Below are positions 52,773-64,000 of a stretch of 64,000 nt of DNA, piece by piece. A program made the position numbers and the translations under genes. Numbering within the stretch: position 1 is the first letter of the stretch; each line of letters begins with the position of its first letter. The notes below the pieces were generated by a model, which worked only from the letters and a program-made list of their open reading frames with translations, did no database searches and was not told where the DNA came from. This stretch comes from Chondrus crispus (lineage: Eukaryota; Rhodophyta; Florideophyceae; Gigartinales; Gigartinaceae), in assembly GCF_000350225.1 (NCBI RefSeq), contig NW_005179185.1:1-64000 (forward strand), read 5' to 3'.

Positions 52773-55700
52773 TGGTACTCTTGTGGAGGGGTGGCAAAGA
52801 AGACGGCTCCCTGTCACAGTTTGACGGGTCGAAGCCGGCCGATGTTCACAAGTTCTTCTTCGTCTTCGAGAATGTTGCCACCTCTGGCAAGTCGGACGAA
52901 GAAAGGGCACCTGAACTCCTTTGCTACCTGGAGGGAGATGCCTTCGAGTTCTTTGATCAAGCCTTTGTCAAGAACGGATATATCAGTGCAGATGGCTCCG
53001 ACTACCAGAAGGTCAAGAAGGCCTTGGTCGAGCGGTTCGCCCTGGTTGAATCACCTGAAGATATGAGGTGGGATGCGATGGCCGCTCGCCTTTCTTTCGG
53101 GGATCTCAGTGGGTCCCTTCGAAACTCAGACCGTCTCTACGAGAAGGCGGGATTCAACGACGAAGCGAAGTTCGGACTGCTTCGCAACGCCGTGATGGAA
53201 CATCTCGAGTTGGCCCAGTTTGCCATCTATCGAGGTGCGAAGACCTACAAGGCCCTATTCGACGCAATCATGGACTTGTGGTCTGGTCGCTGCGCCTTTC
53301 AGGCGGCGGCGAACTCCTTGAGCAATTCGCACTACCAGGGGTCAGAGAGCTCGCAAGTCATGTATGAGCCGAGAGGGCAAGGTGGGTCAAAAAGGGTCAT
53401 GATGCGTTCAAAAGCTCCCTTGTCTCCACTCGAGACGAAGGTTGACGCTTTAGCTGATCGACTAGCCGATATTTCCCTTATTATCAAGAAGAATCAGTCG
53501 AGGGATGACGCAACAGCATTCTGCCCCGCCCACGATCGTACTTGTTCTTATTGCAAGCGACCGGGTCATGGCGCTAATAGGTGCGATGCGAATCCGCATA
53601 GGGACACGAAATGCCCTCGCTGCGGAAAATTTGGTCATTCAGAGACAAGCTGTTGGGCTATAATTGGTCTACAGAGGGGAGGTAGCAGTGCCTACCCTCC
53701 TAAGAAGACCCAGACGGATATTGCCGTGTCGGGTACACCGACGGGCTCCGCAGGAAACCAGGTGAGTGTTGTGACGCACGACGAGCTCCCTGCTGATGAG
53801 AAGTTAGTGGCAACAGTCAAGAGAAACGCCGAAGGAGAGCCGGTGGCCAAGACGCGAAAGGATGGTGGCGGCGAGCCAATCCCGTCCCTTCTGAACCCGC
53901 ATAAGTACTGGACTCCGAACCACATGAGGAAACCTTCTAAGCCCGGTCGTCGAACAAGAAAGAAGAGGACGACTAAGAAGAACGCCATCCAAGAGCACTC
54001 GGGGAAGTACGATGTGGTTTCTTCCCTCGCGAACGCCCCCTCTGGTTTGACATTCGGTCAACTGATTCGAGGAGATGGCGACGAGGCCAAGAAAGAGATC
54101 CGTCGTTTGTTCAATAGTCGCCCTAGACGCCCCGTAGCTGCTTCGATTGGTACTTTGCCGAAACGTCTGAAAGTAGTTTCGGTACAAGTCTACGGGACAC
54201 AAATGAGAGCGTTGTTAGACTCAGGAGCTATCCCTAACGTTATGAATGCGTCTGTGGCATCGAAGCTCTCTCTGTCTCCAAAGCCGACCTCGACGAAGAT
54301 TACGGTCGCCAATGGACAAAAGACAACCTGCTTAGGTTCCATCGAGGAAGTTCCTGTCACGTTCAATGGTGCTGTTACTTCACTCAACTTCTTGGTTGTT
54401 GAAGGATCCCCAGTTGATATCTTAATCGGGTATCCAACTCTCGAAGAACTTCAAGCCTGCATCGATCTAGGTCACCAGTCTGTTAGAATGTTGGTCGGAA
54501 ACAAAACCGTGAAAATGAGTCTGGAGTTTGATCAAGTAAGTCCTATCGTCGCGGATTCGGAGACTGATAGTGAGGACTTCACTTCTGATGTCGAGTCATT
54601 CGCCTCAGAAAACTCGTCGGAAGAAGAGACCTATAGTGTCGCCATCCTCGGCGATGAACCTTTCGAGCTAGACTTAACTCTGGACGGAGCGATCGGAGAA
54701 GATGAGGAAGTAGAATCACCTGATTCGAATGTCATCAACAAGGCCGTGAAAATGCTTCGGGAAAAACTTGTGCATCTTGACAATGAAGCTCAAGCAGTCA
54801 TCGAGACCGCCCTGATGGATAAGAGTATCGTTGCTACATCCCTTGACGACCTTCGGCCTGCTGAAGTCGCAATCAAGCACCATTTCGAGTTAGATGATAC
54901 TAATCCGATCTATCACTCGGCGAGGAGAATGGCTCCCTTGCATAACGAAATCGTTCGGAAAGAGCTGGACAAAATGCTGGAAGCAGGAATCATCACGCCT
55001 TCCAGCGCGGTATGGTCCTTTCCGGTCATCATCGTATCCAAAAAAGATGGGAATCCACGCTTCTGTGTTGATTACCGTACTCTGAACCAGAAGATGAAGG
55101 CAGACAGATGGCCTTTGCCGAAAATAGAAGAGATATTTGATGACTTGGAAGGAAGTGCGTACTTTACTTCTCTGGATTTGTTCAGTGGTTACTGGAAAAT
55201 TCGGATGGCACAACAATGCAAAGAAATGATTACTTTCGTCTGTCGCTACGGGACGTATAAGTTCGAAGTCATGCCCTTTGGATTGATGAATGCGCCTTCT
55301 ACATTTCAGAGAATGATAGATACAATCTTTCGCGGAGTGCGGCTTGTGCGTGTGTACCTCGATGACGTTGTGGTGTTCTCTAAGACTATAGAAGAACATC
55401 TTCGGCACCTGCAGCATGTATTTGATGTGATTGAAGAGGCTGGTCTTAAGCTTAAGCTGACAAAGTGTAGCTTCGCCCAGGCGAAGATCAAGTTGCTCGG
55501 TCATGTTGTCGACAAAGGCGGGATTGCCGTTGACCCGAGCAAGGTCGAAGTAATTCGGAATGCACCGATCCCGACCACTACGACTGAACTTAGGAGCTTT
55601 CTCAGGTTAGCAAGCTACTACCGTCGTTTCATCTGCAAGTTTGCGGACATTGCTGCGGTACTCCATGCGGCTACATCCGGAAACGGCAGATTGAAATGGA

Positions 55701-57445
55701 CCGGAGAAATGCAAGAAGCCTTTGATGAACTACGCATAAAGTTAACTTCTCCGCCAGTCTTGGCTTACCCAGACCTCGAGAAGCCCTTCGTCGTTGAGAC
55801 GGATGCGTCATCGGCCTCCGTCGGGGCTGTGTTGGCTCAAAAGAAGGAAGATGGGAAAATACACCCCATCCAGTACGCAAGCCGTACTATGAATACATCT
55901 GAGCGCAAGTACTCCGCTTGTGAGCGTGAGGCGCTTGCGGTCATCTTTGCTTTGAAGAAATTTCGTGTTTACGTGCTTTCGTCTACACCTTTCAAGTTGA
56001 TTACTGATCACCAGGCTCTTAGTTATGCCTTTCGCAAGAAAGACATCCACGGTCGTTTGGCTCGTTGGCTAGACTTCTTAGCCGAGTACGACTTCACCGT
56101 GGAATATCGTCGTGGATCCGCAAATAGTGCAGCTGACTACCTTTCTCGCATTCAGCCCAAGAACGGCGACAACCCAACTTGCCAGGAAGAGGGAGAACTT
56201 GCCCTCGCTATCACGACCCCGATCTATTCTACAGAAGATCTAGAAGAGTCTTGCCAAGATATCATGTCCTACCTGCAAGGCAAAGCACCGGTTGGGTTGG
56301 ATGATTACAGGAAGTCTAGCATGAAGAATAATGCGAAGAACATTCTTGTGTGGTAGTCGAAGTTGTTCCGCCGCACCATTCATGGCCTTCCTGTTGTTGC
56401 CCCAATTTCCGACCGCGAAAAGGTACTGAAGGGTTTCCATGACGACATTGATCAATGGGACTTGAAGACCACTCGTCAATTTATCACGGAAAGGTACTGG
56501 TGGCCGACCGTTTGTATGGACGTGGGAGACTACGTGAAGAGTTGTGACGGGTGTCAGAAGGCACGTCCGATTCCCAGGTATAAGACAACTTTGTGCCTTC
56601 CCATCACAAGCTTGTTTGATGTTTTCTCTATTGACTTTGCTGGACCCTTCCCTGTCACTTCGTCTGGAAATCGCTTCGTGTTGGTTGCGGTCGAACACCT
56701 CACAGGATGGCCAATTGCTCTATCCACTGCTGATAGTACTGCTCAAGTGGTTCTCGACTTCCTCAAGAGAGAAATCATGTACTCATTCGGCCCTCCGAGA
56801 ACCATTGTCTCTGACAATGCTACCTGCTTCACAGCCTCGGCCGTTTCTAGCTTCATGGCTCGACACGGTATCACTTGGCGCACCGTCCTCGCCTACGCTC
56901 CCATGTCTAACGGTAGATCAGAGAGAATGGTTGGGACTTTGAAGGCTGCCGTCCGTTAGACAGTTCTTGGAACTGGAATGGAGTGGGACAAAGCACTCAC
57001 CCAGGTCCTGTATGGATATCGCCGACGTGCCATGAAGAACGTCGTGTCGCCCTTCGAATTAATGTATGGGGTCCCACCTCGGATGGATTCCAGCGCAGAA
57101 ACCGGTGCAAGCCTAGTTGTCTTTTCCTTAGACCATCATCGTCGTTTGGAGCTTCTGACTGGATCTGTCCCACGAGCAGTTCGCTCAGGGGCCTCTGTGG
57201 AAAAGAGGCTCGTAGCGTCGTCGTCTCACTTCTTCGAAGTAAGAGACAAAGTTCTTGTCGCTCGGGGAACTTCATTCGGTGGTACGAAATGGCCCGCGTT
57301 CGTTTCCAAGTTCTACGGCCCGTGCCGCGTCTTGAAAGTTCACCACCCGCGATACGTGCTAGAGTCGCAGCACGGCAGAGTATCCAGGAAGCCTATTCAT
57401 GCTCGCCGACTCGTCCTATATCGTGAAAGGAAGTTCGAAGCCTAA
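52772..57445 (+). CDS. Gypsy copy 2 Gag-Pol region
   Basis: A single long frame begins at the LTR edge (MVLLWRGGKEDGSLSQFDGS) and carries Gag with two CCHC knuckles, protease (LLDSGAIPN), RT with the box YLDDVVVFS and RNase H (VVETDASSASVG). Integrase with HHCC and DDE core follows (SIDFAGPFPVTSSG, IVSDNATCF). It shows that Gag and Pol are read as one polyprotein in this family. About two breaks; otherwise well preserved. Confidence 0.9.
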
Positions 57446-57562
57446 GTCCTTTGTTAAAGCGTAAGGCTAAGTGTTAGGCATAAAATCGTTTAATGCATGT
57501 AGAGAATATATGCAATTGCTATCATGAAACCCGTATAGGCAAGAAGAGAGAAGATAGCGTGG

Positions 57563-58867
57563 CTATTTCGACTTGTTGCTTGCAGCTTTCAGCTTGCGAC
57601 GTTTGCGACGCTTACTGGAAGCGCTAAGCGCTCTTGTGGCGCAAGCACGGACAAGACAGACCTTTCGCATTTCACGAATTTCTAGCAGACTAACTCCATC
57701 ACCAAGACATAGTTTCAAAGCTTGAAGAGAGAAGGGCATGGGGTACGGTTCCATACAATCCTGTACTATATGATCCTTTGAAGATATGCATACCGTATGC
57801 AACTTGTTTGAAGTCCCCTCAAGCGTGACGACAAACACTCCCGACTCGACATCAAGAAGTTTGCCTATCGTTGGGACCGATCCGAAAGTATGCTTGAGAA
57901 CTACTTCCTCTCGTTTGAGATGCTTGCTAGCACCCCTCAGACCACGAATACGTCGTGGAAGACTCCCCTGCTGCACGAACAACTTCGCATTCTCCTTGAA
58001 GTGCTCCCAATACGAATCGGCGAGCTGTCGCGTGCCGAGAACACGCAACGAGTTGCAAACGGCAGCTGGGATGCATAGATCAGTTCGATCTTGATAGGGA
58101 GTAGCACCAAGGTTGTGGATATGGAAAGAAGACGCCAAAGAGCTCTCTGAGCGGGCACCGGAAGTGGACATTGCCAACCAGCGCCCTGGATACTTCTGGC
58201 ACCACTCATCAATGAGAAGGTAAGCTGACACGCAGTCTCTGCCGTTCGTGTAGAACTTGTCGTTCTGGATCTGGTGCCCAGAAGATTTGTTCCCACCACA
58301 GACTGGTATGGTATACAGCAGAATGGGGTGCTTCGACTTATCGCATGCGTCGATGGCGACGTACTTATTTGCGAGTCTATCGTAGCAGATAGACTCAATA
58401 TTCCAAGCATCATCCTCCACGTGATCATAAGCACGCTTATCGTCAATCGATTCAGTCAGGCCGACTCGGGAAAACTCATCTACCGAGACCCCGTGCTTTC
58501 CTCGCGCACTTAAGTGGATGAGAACATGTCGACCGAAAAGGCGGAGCATTTCCGTCAAATACAAGTCATACCTTGTCAGATTCGATCCGACCCAAACATG
58601 GTACGGAAAACGAGGCGAAGCTTCTTCATTCTTCGACACCTTCATTACGTCCGTTCTTTGCGACAATAGCCACATTATCCTCTCACGAGCGTTGTGCTCT
58701 TCAACGGATACTCTCGCCGCCTTCGACGCGATATGTTTACGGGGCGCCTTGCCGCCAGTACTGCGGCGCGCCGTCTGCTTGGTTTTCGCCATCCTCGTCA
58801 GATCAGGTTTCTTGCAAGGGGCAGACTCGAGGATTAAAACCTCATCTGAGTACTGCCACACAAGCAA
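57563..58867 (-). CDS. Antisense gene: H3-tail mimic + C-H-D peptidase-like domain + basic tail
   Basis: The frame of 434 codons opens at 58867; the likely start is the ATG at 58792, because it gives MAKTKQTARRSTGGKAPRKH, matching mature histone H3 from residue 1. Over H3 positions 1-28, 22 are identical. K4, R8, S10, K14, R17, K18, K23 and R26 are kept; R2 is Lys, K9 is Arg, K27 is Val. Numbered from 58867, residues 60-260 form an unrecognised domain. Cys265 (DLCIPAAVCNSL), His357 (NKLHTVCIS) and Asp370 (HIVQDCMEPYPM) then fit a papain-like triad. The end is basic (KRRKRRKLKAASNKSK), an NLS candidate. An upstream TATA-like CATATATACTG (minus sense, about 59156) could drive it. The protein is probably nuclear; its enzymatic activity is unproven. 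Confidence 0.8.
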   Translation of the reverse strand: MLVWQYSDEVLILESAPCKKPDLTRMAKTKQTARRSTGGKAPRKHIASKAARVSVEEHNARERIMWLLSQRTDVMKVSKNEEASPRFPYHVWVGSNLTRYDLYLTEMLRLFGRHVLIHLSARGKHGVSVDEFSRVGLTESIDDKRAYDHVEDDAWNIESICYDRLANKYVAIDACDKSKHPILLYTIPVCGGNKSSGHQIQNDKFYTNGRDCVSAYLLIDEWCQKYPGRWLAMSTSGARSESSLASSFHIHNLGATPYQDRTDLCIPAAVCNSLRVLGTRQLADSYWEHFKENAKLFVQQGSLPRRIRGLRGASKHLKREEVVLKHTFGSVPTIGKLLDVESGVFVVTLEGTSNKLHTVCISSKDHIVQDCMEPYPMPFSLQALKLCLGDGVSLLEIREMRKVCLVRACATRALSASSKRRKRRKLKAASNKSK

Positions 58868-59202
58868 TCAGCGATCTCTGAGAATAGAGGCAATTAGAAC
58901 CTGACGCGGTGACAGGTTCTTCAAGAAAAAAACGCAGGAACACCGAAGTTAGTTGTGTGAAAAGTAGAGAAGGTGGGTAGGTTAATGATAGAAGTGATAG
59001 CTTACAGTGATGATGAGCTGTACACGTGTATACGTGGAGTGTTTGGGAGATTGGTGTCGATGGTGACACTAAATTGTGTCAATTGGATCGTCAAGGTCGA
59101 GCGCTGGTTCCCTGACTCAAGCCGAGCACCAGGAGCAAAGGAGCGGCCAGCGGTCAGTATATATGTTGCCCCTGCCCGGGTGTGGGGCTGGGGAGGGGGT
59201 CG

Positions 59203-59512
59203 TGTGGGGGAGATTTGGGGTACTGTACAGGGTACAGTACCCGGGAGTGGCCCCAGGACCAAAGCCTTCAAAAGGTGATTTTATTGGTCTACGTGTACGC
59301 CAGGTGTACACGTGGACAATCTCCCTTTGAAAAGCGGCGGTCCTGGGAAGTGGAAGATGTTGGCCGCCCCTCTATAAGAGAAAGGGGCGCGCTGCGACAC
59401 CCCGCGACAAGGGGAGAACACAACAACACCCGGACCGACCCCCCCTCTTGAAATAAACATCTCGCTTTTCTCTCTCCCCTACGCGCGCAGCCCACCTTTT
59501 TAGCTGTCAACA
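59203..59512 (+). repeat. 3' LTR of Gypsy copy 2
   Basis: Differs from the 5' LTR at about three of 310 positions. Preceded by the purine-rich GGGGCTGGGGAGGGGG. Confidence 0.9.
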
Positions 59513-59517
59513 GGTAG

Positions 59518-62500
59518 CACGGAACACGTAGCTCGAATTACTGGGGCAAAACCCGATTCGCTGTTTATCGGAAACCGCCCAATAACCATTCCAGGTTGCT
59601 GATGAAGGAAATGTTGATACAATCGTGTCATTCGTCAACATTAGATGCACTGTACAAGGTTTCCATACAAGGCCTCTTTGTCCCACAAGACTTTGTTGTG
59701 GGGGACTGGTCTACTCGTGCTCGTACTTTACCTTCAGTGAGCTTTACGTGTGCAGGTGCTTCAACACTGTGCGCCCTACCGACACTTCTTGCACTACTGC
59801 AACGGTTCGCCCTACCGACACTGTTCAGCCTACACAGTCTGTTCTTAGGAAACAATCAACTGCTCGAAATAGGATAGGATACATATCGTAGAGGGTTGTC
59901 TGCAAAGCCGAAGAGAGAGAGGGGCACGGAACATCGAACGAAGTAAACTTCATGCTTTGGTGACCATTCACCCTGTCATTAGCAAGACTTTGCTAAGTGC
60001 CTTCGCGCACTGTCCCCGCGCTCGTGTGCGCTGCCCTCGCGCTCGTGTGTACTGTCCCTGCGCTCGTGCGCACTGTCCTCGCGCTCGTGCGCATCTCTAC
60101 CGTCACACACACTCGAGACGCCGCCTTCGGCGTCTCGCCCCAAGACGCACAACAGGAAATTGCGCTGCTCTTCACCAAGACAATGGCCAGCGTTGCCGAG
60201 TCTGTTTCGAGGCTCTGCATTCGTGTTCATCGCATTTGTATGCATGCTAGTGTGCTGCATCCTTGATACGCCCAGCTGCGGCTGCAACCTCCCCGTCCAT
60301 TGCGCCGCATGTATCTTCGAGGCAGGAAAACTATAAGCAATTCCGCCGCCGACAGTCGAGTGTCCAGCAGGAACGATTGTTTCATAATTCGAAACATTTT
60401 GCTTTGGCGTGGTGCGTTGTAAGGAAGGCGTCAACGCAGCCTAAGAGCTGGGAAGTATTAGCACGGGGGTTGGCTTCGAATGCCACGAGGGGATTGCATG
60501 ATTTGTTTGAGAAACTGCAGCGGCGCGGCCGACTAGCGCAGGATTTGAGGATGTGACAGTCAGTGGTTGCCCGAAGGAATGCGCTGCTCCCAAATATGGA
60601 CCAGATTGTATCGCCTTTGCAGGTAGCTCGACGCTCAAAGGTGACGTCCGGCTCTCACCCGTCATGTTCACTTTAGCGGTCAGGCAAATTGTGCGATTCT
60701 CATCCTTGCGTGGCCCCATTGGCATGCTTCGAACGCCTGTCTGCAAAGACTTCTGTACGTTTGAAAGAGCGCCTTGCGTGGCGTGTTTTGGCACGGATTT
60801 CTGTGGTCCCTGGGTGCAATCAAAGGCAGCGTCAGGCTTGCGGAGCCCTGGGGCTTGTGGTCGTTGGTTGTAGTCAAAGGCAGCGTCAGGCTCACGGAGC
60901 CCTGGTGACTCCCTCTTCGATTGCGACTCTTTCCTGGGCACCGGGGCAACCCGTTGACTGATGACGTGCAGTAACGCATATGCCGAAATTTGTAAGCCTG
61001 TGGAAATATTTCACCATCCTTTATGATCCGCATGGTTCCCAATGGACTAGCCATTACATAACCAGAGGGATGTTGCGCTAAGTGTCATGAAACGCCGGGA
61101 TATAAGGTAACCTATTGATAGTGTAATTGACTAACACAGTAATGTGCTTCTTCCTACACGGATGATTCTATTACTGTCTAAGCATCCCTTTGGTAATCAA
61201 ATCGACGAGCTGCGGTTATCAGGACTACTTAAAGCCTAGAGGAAACTCTCAAAGTATATATCACGACCCAAGCTTCATCAGTCTTATCTTCAGACTTCGT
61301 CGAATTGCCATTATTGACGACATCTGGGAGCCCGTGTTTGTTGGTTGGTGGCTGAGGGATGGGCGCGTTTGGGAAAGCGCCCTGGCTCAGCCCAGACGCC
61401 GTGGTGGTCGTTAGCACAATTGACGGGGAGATTTCTCCGGGCATGCGCAGCGGCCCTACCCTTCTTCAGTATTTGTCTGACAACGACGACGTCGTCCTTG
61501 TCATCGTCCAATTGCACCTGCATGCGCTGGCGCTTGTTGTCAGAGGGGAGTGCGGGCATGTGGTCGGGGTCTGGCGGGGTGGTGCCGACGAAGGGAGCCT
61601 CCGACAAAAACCGCATCTGGACGTAGATGCAAATAGCAATTCTGGGTTGCCTCATCCGGCACAAACTCACAAACACTCTCAAAGCACTCCTGATCTTTAA
61701 ACAAAATTACCATTTACTACTGTATTCCCCAGAAACTACTCAACATGATTCTTCTCGATACACAGTAGGCCGAAGGCGGACGTGCTCAGGGTGCTGGAGG
61801 GCGCCCTTCTTGAGGATGCATAGAAGAAAGCCCGGGCAAGGGAAGAGGCAGAGATTGCGCATGAGATACTCGACACGGAGAGGGAGGTCTTCAAGTGGTC
61901 ACGAGACGACTGGCAGGCCGTCTATGACTTTGAACTCGAGCTGCAATGACACACGCCTGCACGGACGCAAAGGCTTTGCGGCGGGGATGGCCGTGCCTAG
62001 CGAGTGCGTTTACTTGCTTTTCGCTTTTGGTTGCCACTTGAGGACATGGTGGCCAGCGTCCTTCGCGTTCCCCGCCGCGTCCATGGAGGCCCGCTACGCT
62101 TGCGTTATCGACGCGATACCGAACCGATCAAGTCTTCATCATTACAGTTCAAGGCAAAGGGCGATGGCCGTGCACGGCGAGTGCGTTTGCGTTGCTGCTG
62201 TTTTTTTGTTTGCTACTCGCAAGGAGGTGGTGACAGCCGCACGTTTTTCGCTCTTCTCCGTTTTCCTCGTGGGGGCGCTTCGCTTGCGCCTTCAAGACGA
62301 TGGCGGAGGGCGTCGTGCAGCGGGACGTCGACGCTGATCGCGAGCGTGGGGTCCGGCGCGCGCAGGTTCGTCTGCTGCGGCGAAGATTGTAGACGCGCGT
62401 CGCCGTCCAGGTTCTGGCCCTTCGTGCGCCACGACCACACCGCTCGGGTTTTCATCCCGACGCCTGGATGGGGGCGTGCGGGTTACACACGGGTACCAGG

Positions 62501-63110
62501 TGACCGCGGTGTGTGGAGCTGGGATGCGGGGAGCGGGTGTCGCGACAGTAGGCCGATTTGCCCCATGCCAGAACGTAAATTTCGAAACAATCCGTTTTAT
62601 CAAAATCTCATCTGATGCTGCTGTGCACCCGCCCCTCAGTGTTGGATATCGCTAACGCTCATCCTTTCTACGATCTTCCGCTACGTTCCTTTCCTTACAG
62701 CTCTGTCGGATATCGCCACTATATAGTATATAGTGGCAATATCCGACAGGATATATATTGTATATACTGTGCACATCCCTCTCCACCTGTCTCCTGGCCA
62801 GGTGGCACTCCCTTTTATCACATTCAGTACAGTCAGAACCCTTCCCCAAAGGCTAAATTCCACGTAAGAGAAAATAAAAATAAATTAAGACAAATAAGAT
62901 CGATTTCAAACACATATCTGATGGATAGACTCCTCGCCCAGAGTTGATCCGAATGGGATCAACATTTATTCCAAATGACCAACTACTCCTACAGAGGGGC
63001 TCCATTTGGGACGTGGCTCAGTTTTGGGACATCCCAGTTTCGAGCTAACCATCAATGGGTCCAAGGACTACATGGCCACTAATATAATTACAAGCGTTGC
63101 CTATTGACAT
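59518..63110. other. Unassigned region with short repeats
   Basis: No recognisable gene. It contains a ~21-bp minisatellite around CGCGCTCGTGYGCACTGTCC repeated about four times at 60006-60095. Two ~60-bp tandem units (GTCAAAGGCAGCGTCAGGCT) lie at about 60818-60905. A short plus frame at about 61764-61946 (ILDTEREVFKWSRDDWQAVY) looks like the end of a degraded gene. Two related copies of ATGGCCGTGC..GCGAGTGCGTTT lie near 61986 and 62163. Confidence 0.4.
62703..62749. repeat. 21-bp arm hairpin
   Basis: CTGTCGGATATCGCCACTAT and its complement, with one mismatch, around the spacer TAGTA. It would form a stable hairpin; no flanking element could be identified. Confidence 0.9.
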
Positions 63111-63368
63111 ATGTTTCATCGGAAATTCAAAAGTCCCGCCCAAACAAATCAGGAAAGGTATGTTGTCATGTACTGCAGCCGATCACGATACTCCGCGCCA
63201 GTCCGAAAAACGTATCTCGCTCACATGCCGCCCTCTATGCGACTACAAGGGTCGCTGAGCGAAAAGCGCAAAGCGCGGGACGAAATCTCGAAGAGAAACA
63301 GAGAAGCAGCCCTTGCTCTTTTCGGCTTAGGGTGGCCTATCAGGCAAGTTGCAGACAAGTGCAATTAA
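63111..63368 (+). pseudogene. Possible transposase helix-turn-helix fragment
   Basis: The frame ends with SKRNREAALALFGLGWPIRQ followed by VADKCN and a stop, which resembles the N-terminal helix-turn-helix of Tc1/mariner- or pogo-type transposases. No catalytic domain follows within the window. Weak call. Confidence 0.3.
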
Positions 63369-64000
63369 TCACTTCAATAGACATGGACACCATGCCTATT
63401 CTTATTTAGCATGTCAATCGCTATATTCCTCAGTGTTTGCCTTTGCAACAACCTGTTGTGCTGATTCCAGACGGCCATTCGTCTCGTAAGGGCGTGTATT
63501 GGATCTAAAATGCGCTAAAGTGTAACATTGAGCTCGTGGTCCTCCCTGCCAACACAACACATTTTTCAGCCTTATCATAAAGTCATTAACAAACAGTTTC
63601 AAAAGGAAGTGCACAGTACCAGGGATGAATTGCCTCCCATGGCTCTAATTAACGTTCACTCGATGGACTTCAAGTTAAATTGGCCATAACCGGTCACGCA
63701 GAATTGATACCCGATTTCGTGAGACACGATTGGTTATTAACACCGGCCTCTGGCCGATAGATCTCCACTTCCTGGAAAAGTTTAAACCAAGCAAGCGGGA
63801 ACATTTGCATGTCGCGAAGGAAAAGCCACTTGTTTACAAAACTCGAGTCCACTACTGTCAGTCGCTAGTGTTCAGCAGCGGAATGCAGATTGCAAAACAA
63901 TGAGGGAACTGGCTGCTGTGCTGACTCATGAACGAAGTCCGCCGGTGGCCATTGATGCCATCGCGAGATTACTGAAAGGGCACGTGACTGTATCCTCTGC
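63369..64000. other. Right edge, no supported gene
   Basis: A plus frame from 63900 (MRELAAVLTHERSPPVAIDA) is open to the end of the window but too short to judge. Confidence 0.4.

Larger units (their letters stand above)
52463..59512 (+). mobile_element. Ty3/Gypsy LTR retrotransposon, copy 2, with antisense H3-tail gene
   Basis: Same family and layout as copy 1: LTRs at 52463-52772 and 59203-59512, each 310 bp and differing at only about three positions, so insertion is recent. Flanks GGTAA (52458-52462) and GGTAG (59513-59517) match at four of five bases. Gag-Pol lies at 52772-57445 and has about two breaks. The antisense accessory gene at 57563-58867 is whole. A purine-rich tract precedes the 3' LTR. 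Confidence 0.93.

Noticed and set aside
60006-60095. CRISPR-like array
   Set aside because: Units of ~21 bp are directly adjacent with no unique spacers; a minisatellite in eukaryotic DNA.
62004-62615. 203-codon plus frame near the right end
   Set aside because: Arg/Cys-rich composition typical of out-of-frame GC-rich sequence; no recognisable domain.

Overview
The window is nuclear DNA of a photosynthetic eukaryote, most likely an alga; a red alga is my best guess, but the sequence does not prove it. Host genes are few: a nucleotide-transporter (NTT) fragment at the left edge, and an island at about 25.5-27.8 kb. The island holds a deleted 3-oxoacyl-ACP synthase, a C9orf85-like (DUF2039) zinc-ribbon gene with one 95-bp GT-AG intron, and a DUF1499 gene with a thylakoid-type leader. 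Almost everything else is mobile DNA, often nested.

Layout, left to right. A Copia element (0.5-5.1 kb, minus) abuts the NTT gene. A DIRS/PAT-type tyrosine-recombinase retroelement (6.4-11.2 kb, minus) has split direct repeats. A small TIR element (11.26-19.18 kb) is split by a Ty3/Gypsy element (11.9-19.0 kb). A Mutator-like transposase lies in one frame with a J-domain/coiled-coil protein (19.9-23.4 kb). Then come the host island and an unusual C-H-D protease-like gene (28.0-28.9 kb). Next are PIF/Harbinger A with a Myb-like partner (30.8-32.9 kb), a pogo-like transposase (34.3-36.3 kb) interrupted by one of two divergent, hairpin-rich ~620-bp inverted repeats, and Harbinger B with its Myb partner (37.5-41.2 kb). 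A decayed Copia (41.4-44.7 kb) and a decayed DDE transposase (45.1-46.2 kb) follow. A 4.36-kb element with 752-bp terminal inverted repeats carries a 619-residue membrane protein (46.45-50.81 kb). After a Tigger remnant comes a second, younger copy of the Gypsy element (52.5-59.5 kb). The last 4.5 kb is mostly unassigned.

The most striking finding is in the Gypsy family. Both copies carry, between integrase and the 3' LTR and on the opposite strand, a gene whose protein starts with a near-perfect histone H3 tail. K4, K14, K18 and K23 are kept, but K9 and K27 are replaced. The tail is followed by a C-H-D cysteine-peptidase-like domain and a basic, NLS-like C-terminus. A tail-less relative of the same domain family lies at 27992-28942. 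Other candidates for new biology are the structured ~620-bp repeats with covarying stems, the long-TIR element with a 5-bp target duplication, directly abutting double palindromes inside two different TIR elements, and the J-domain/MULE frame.
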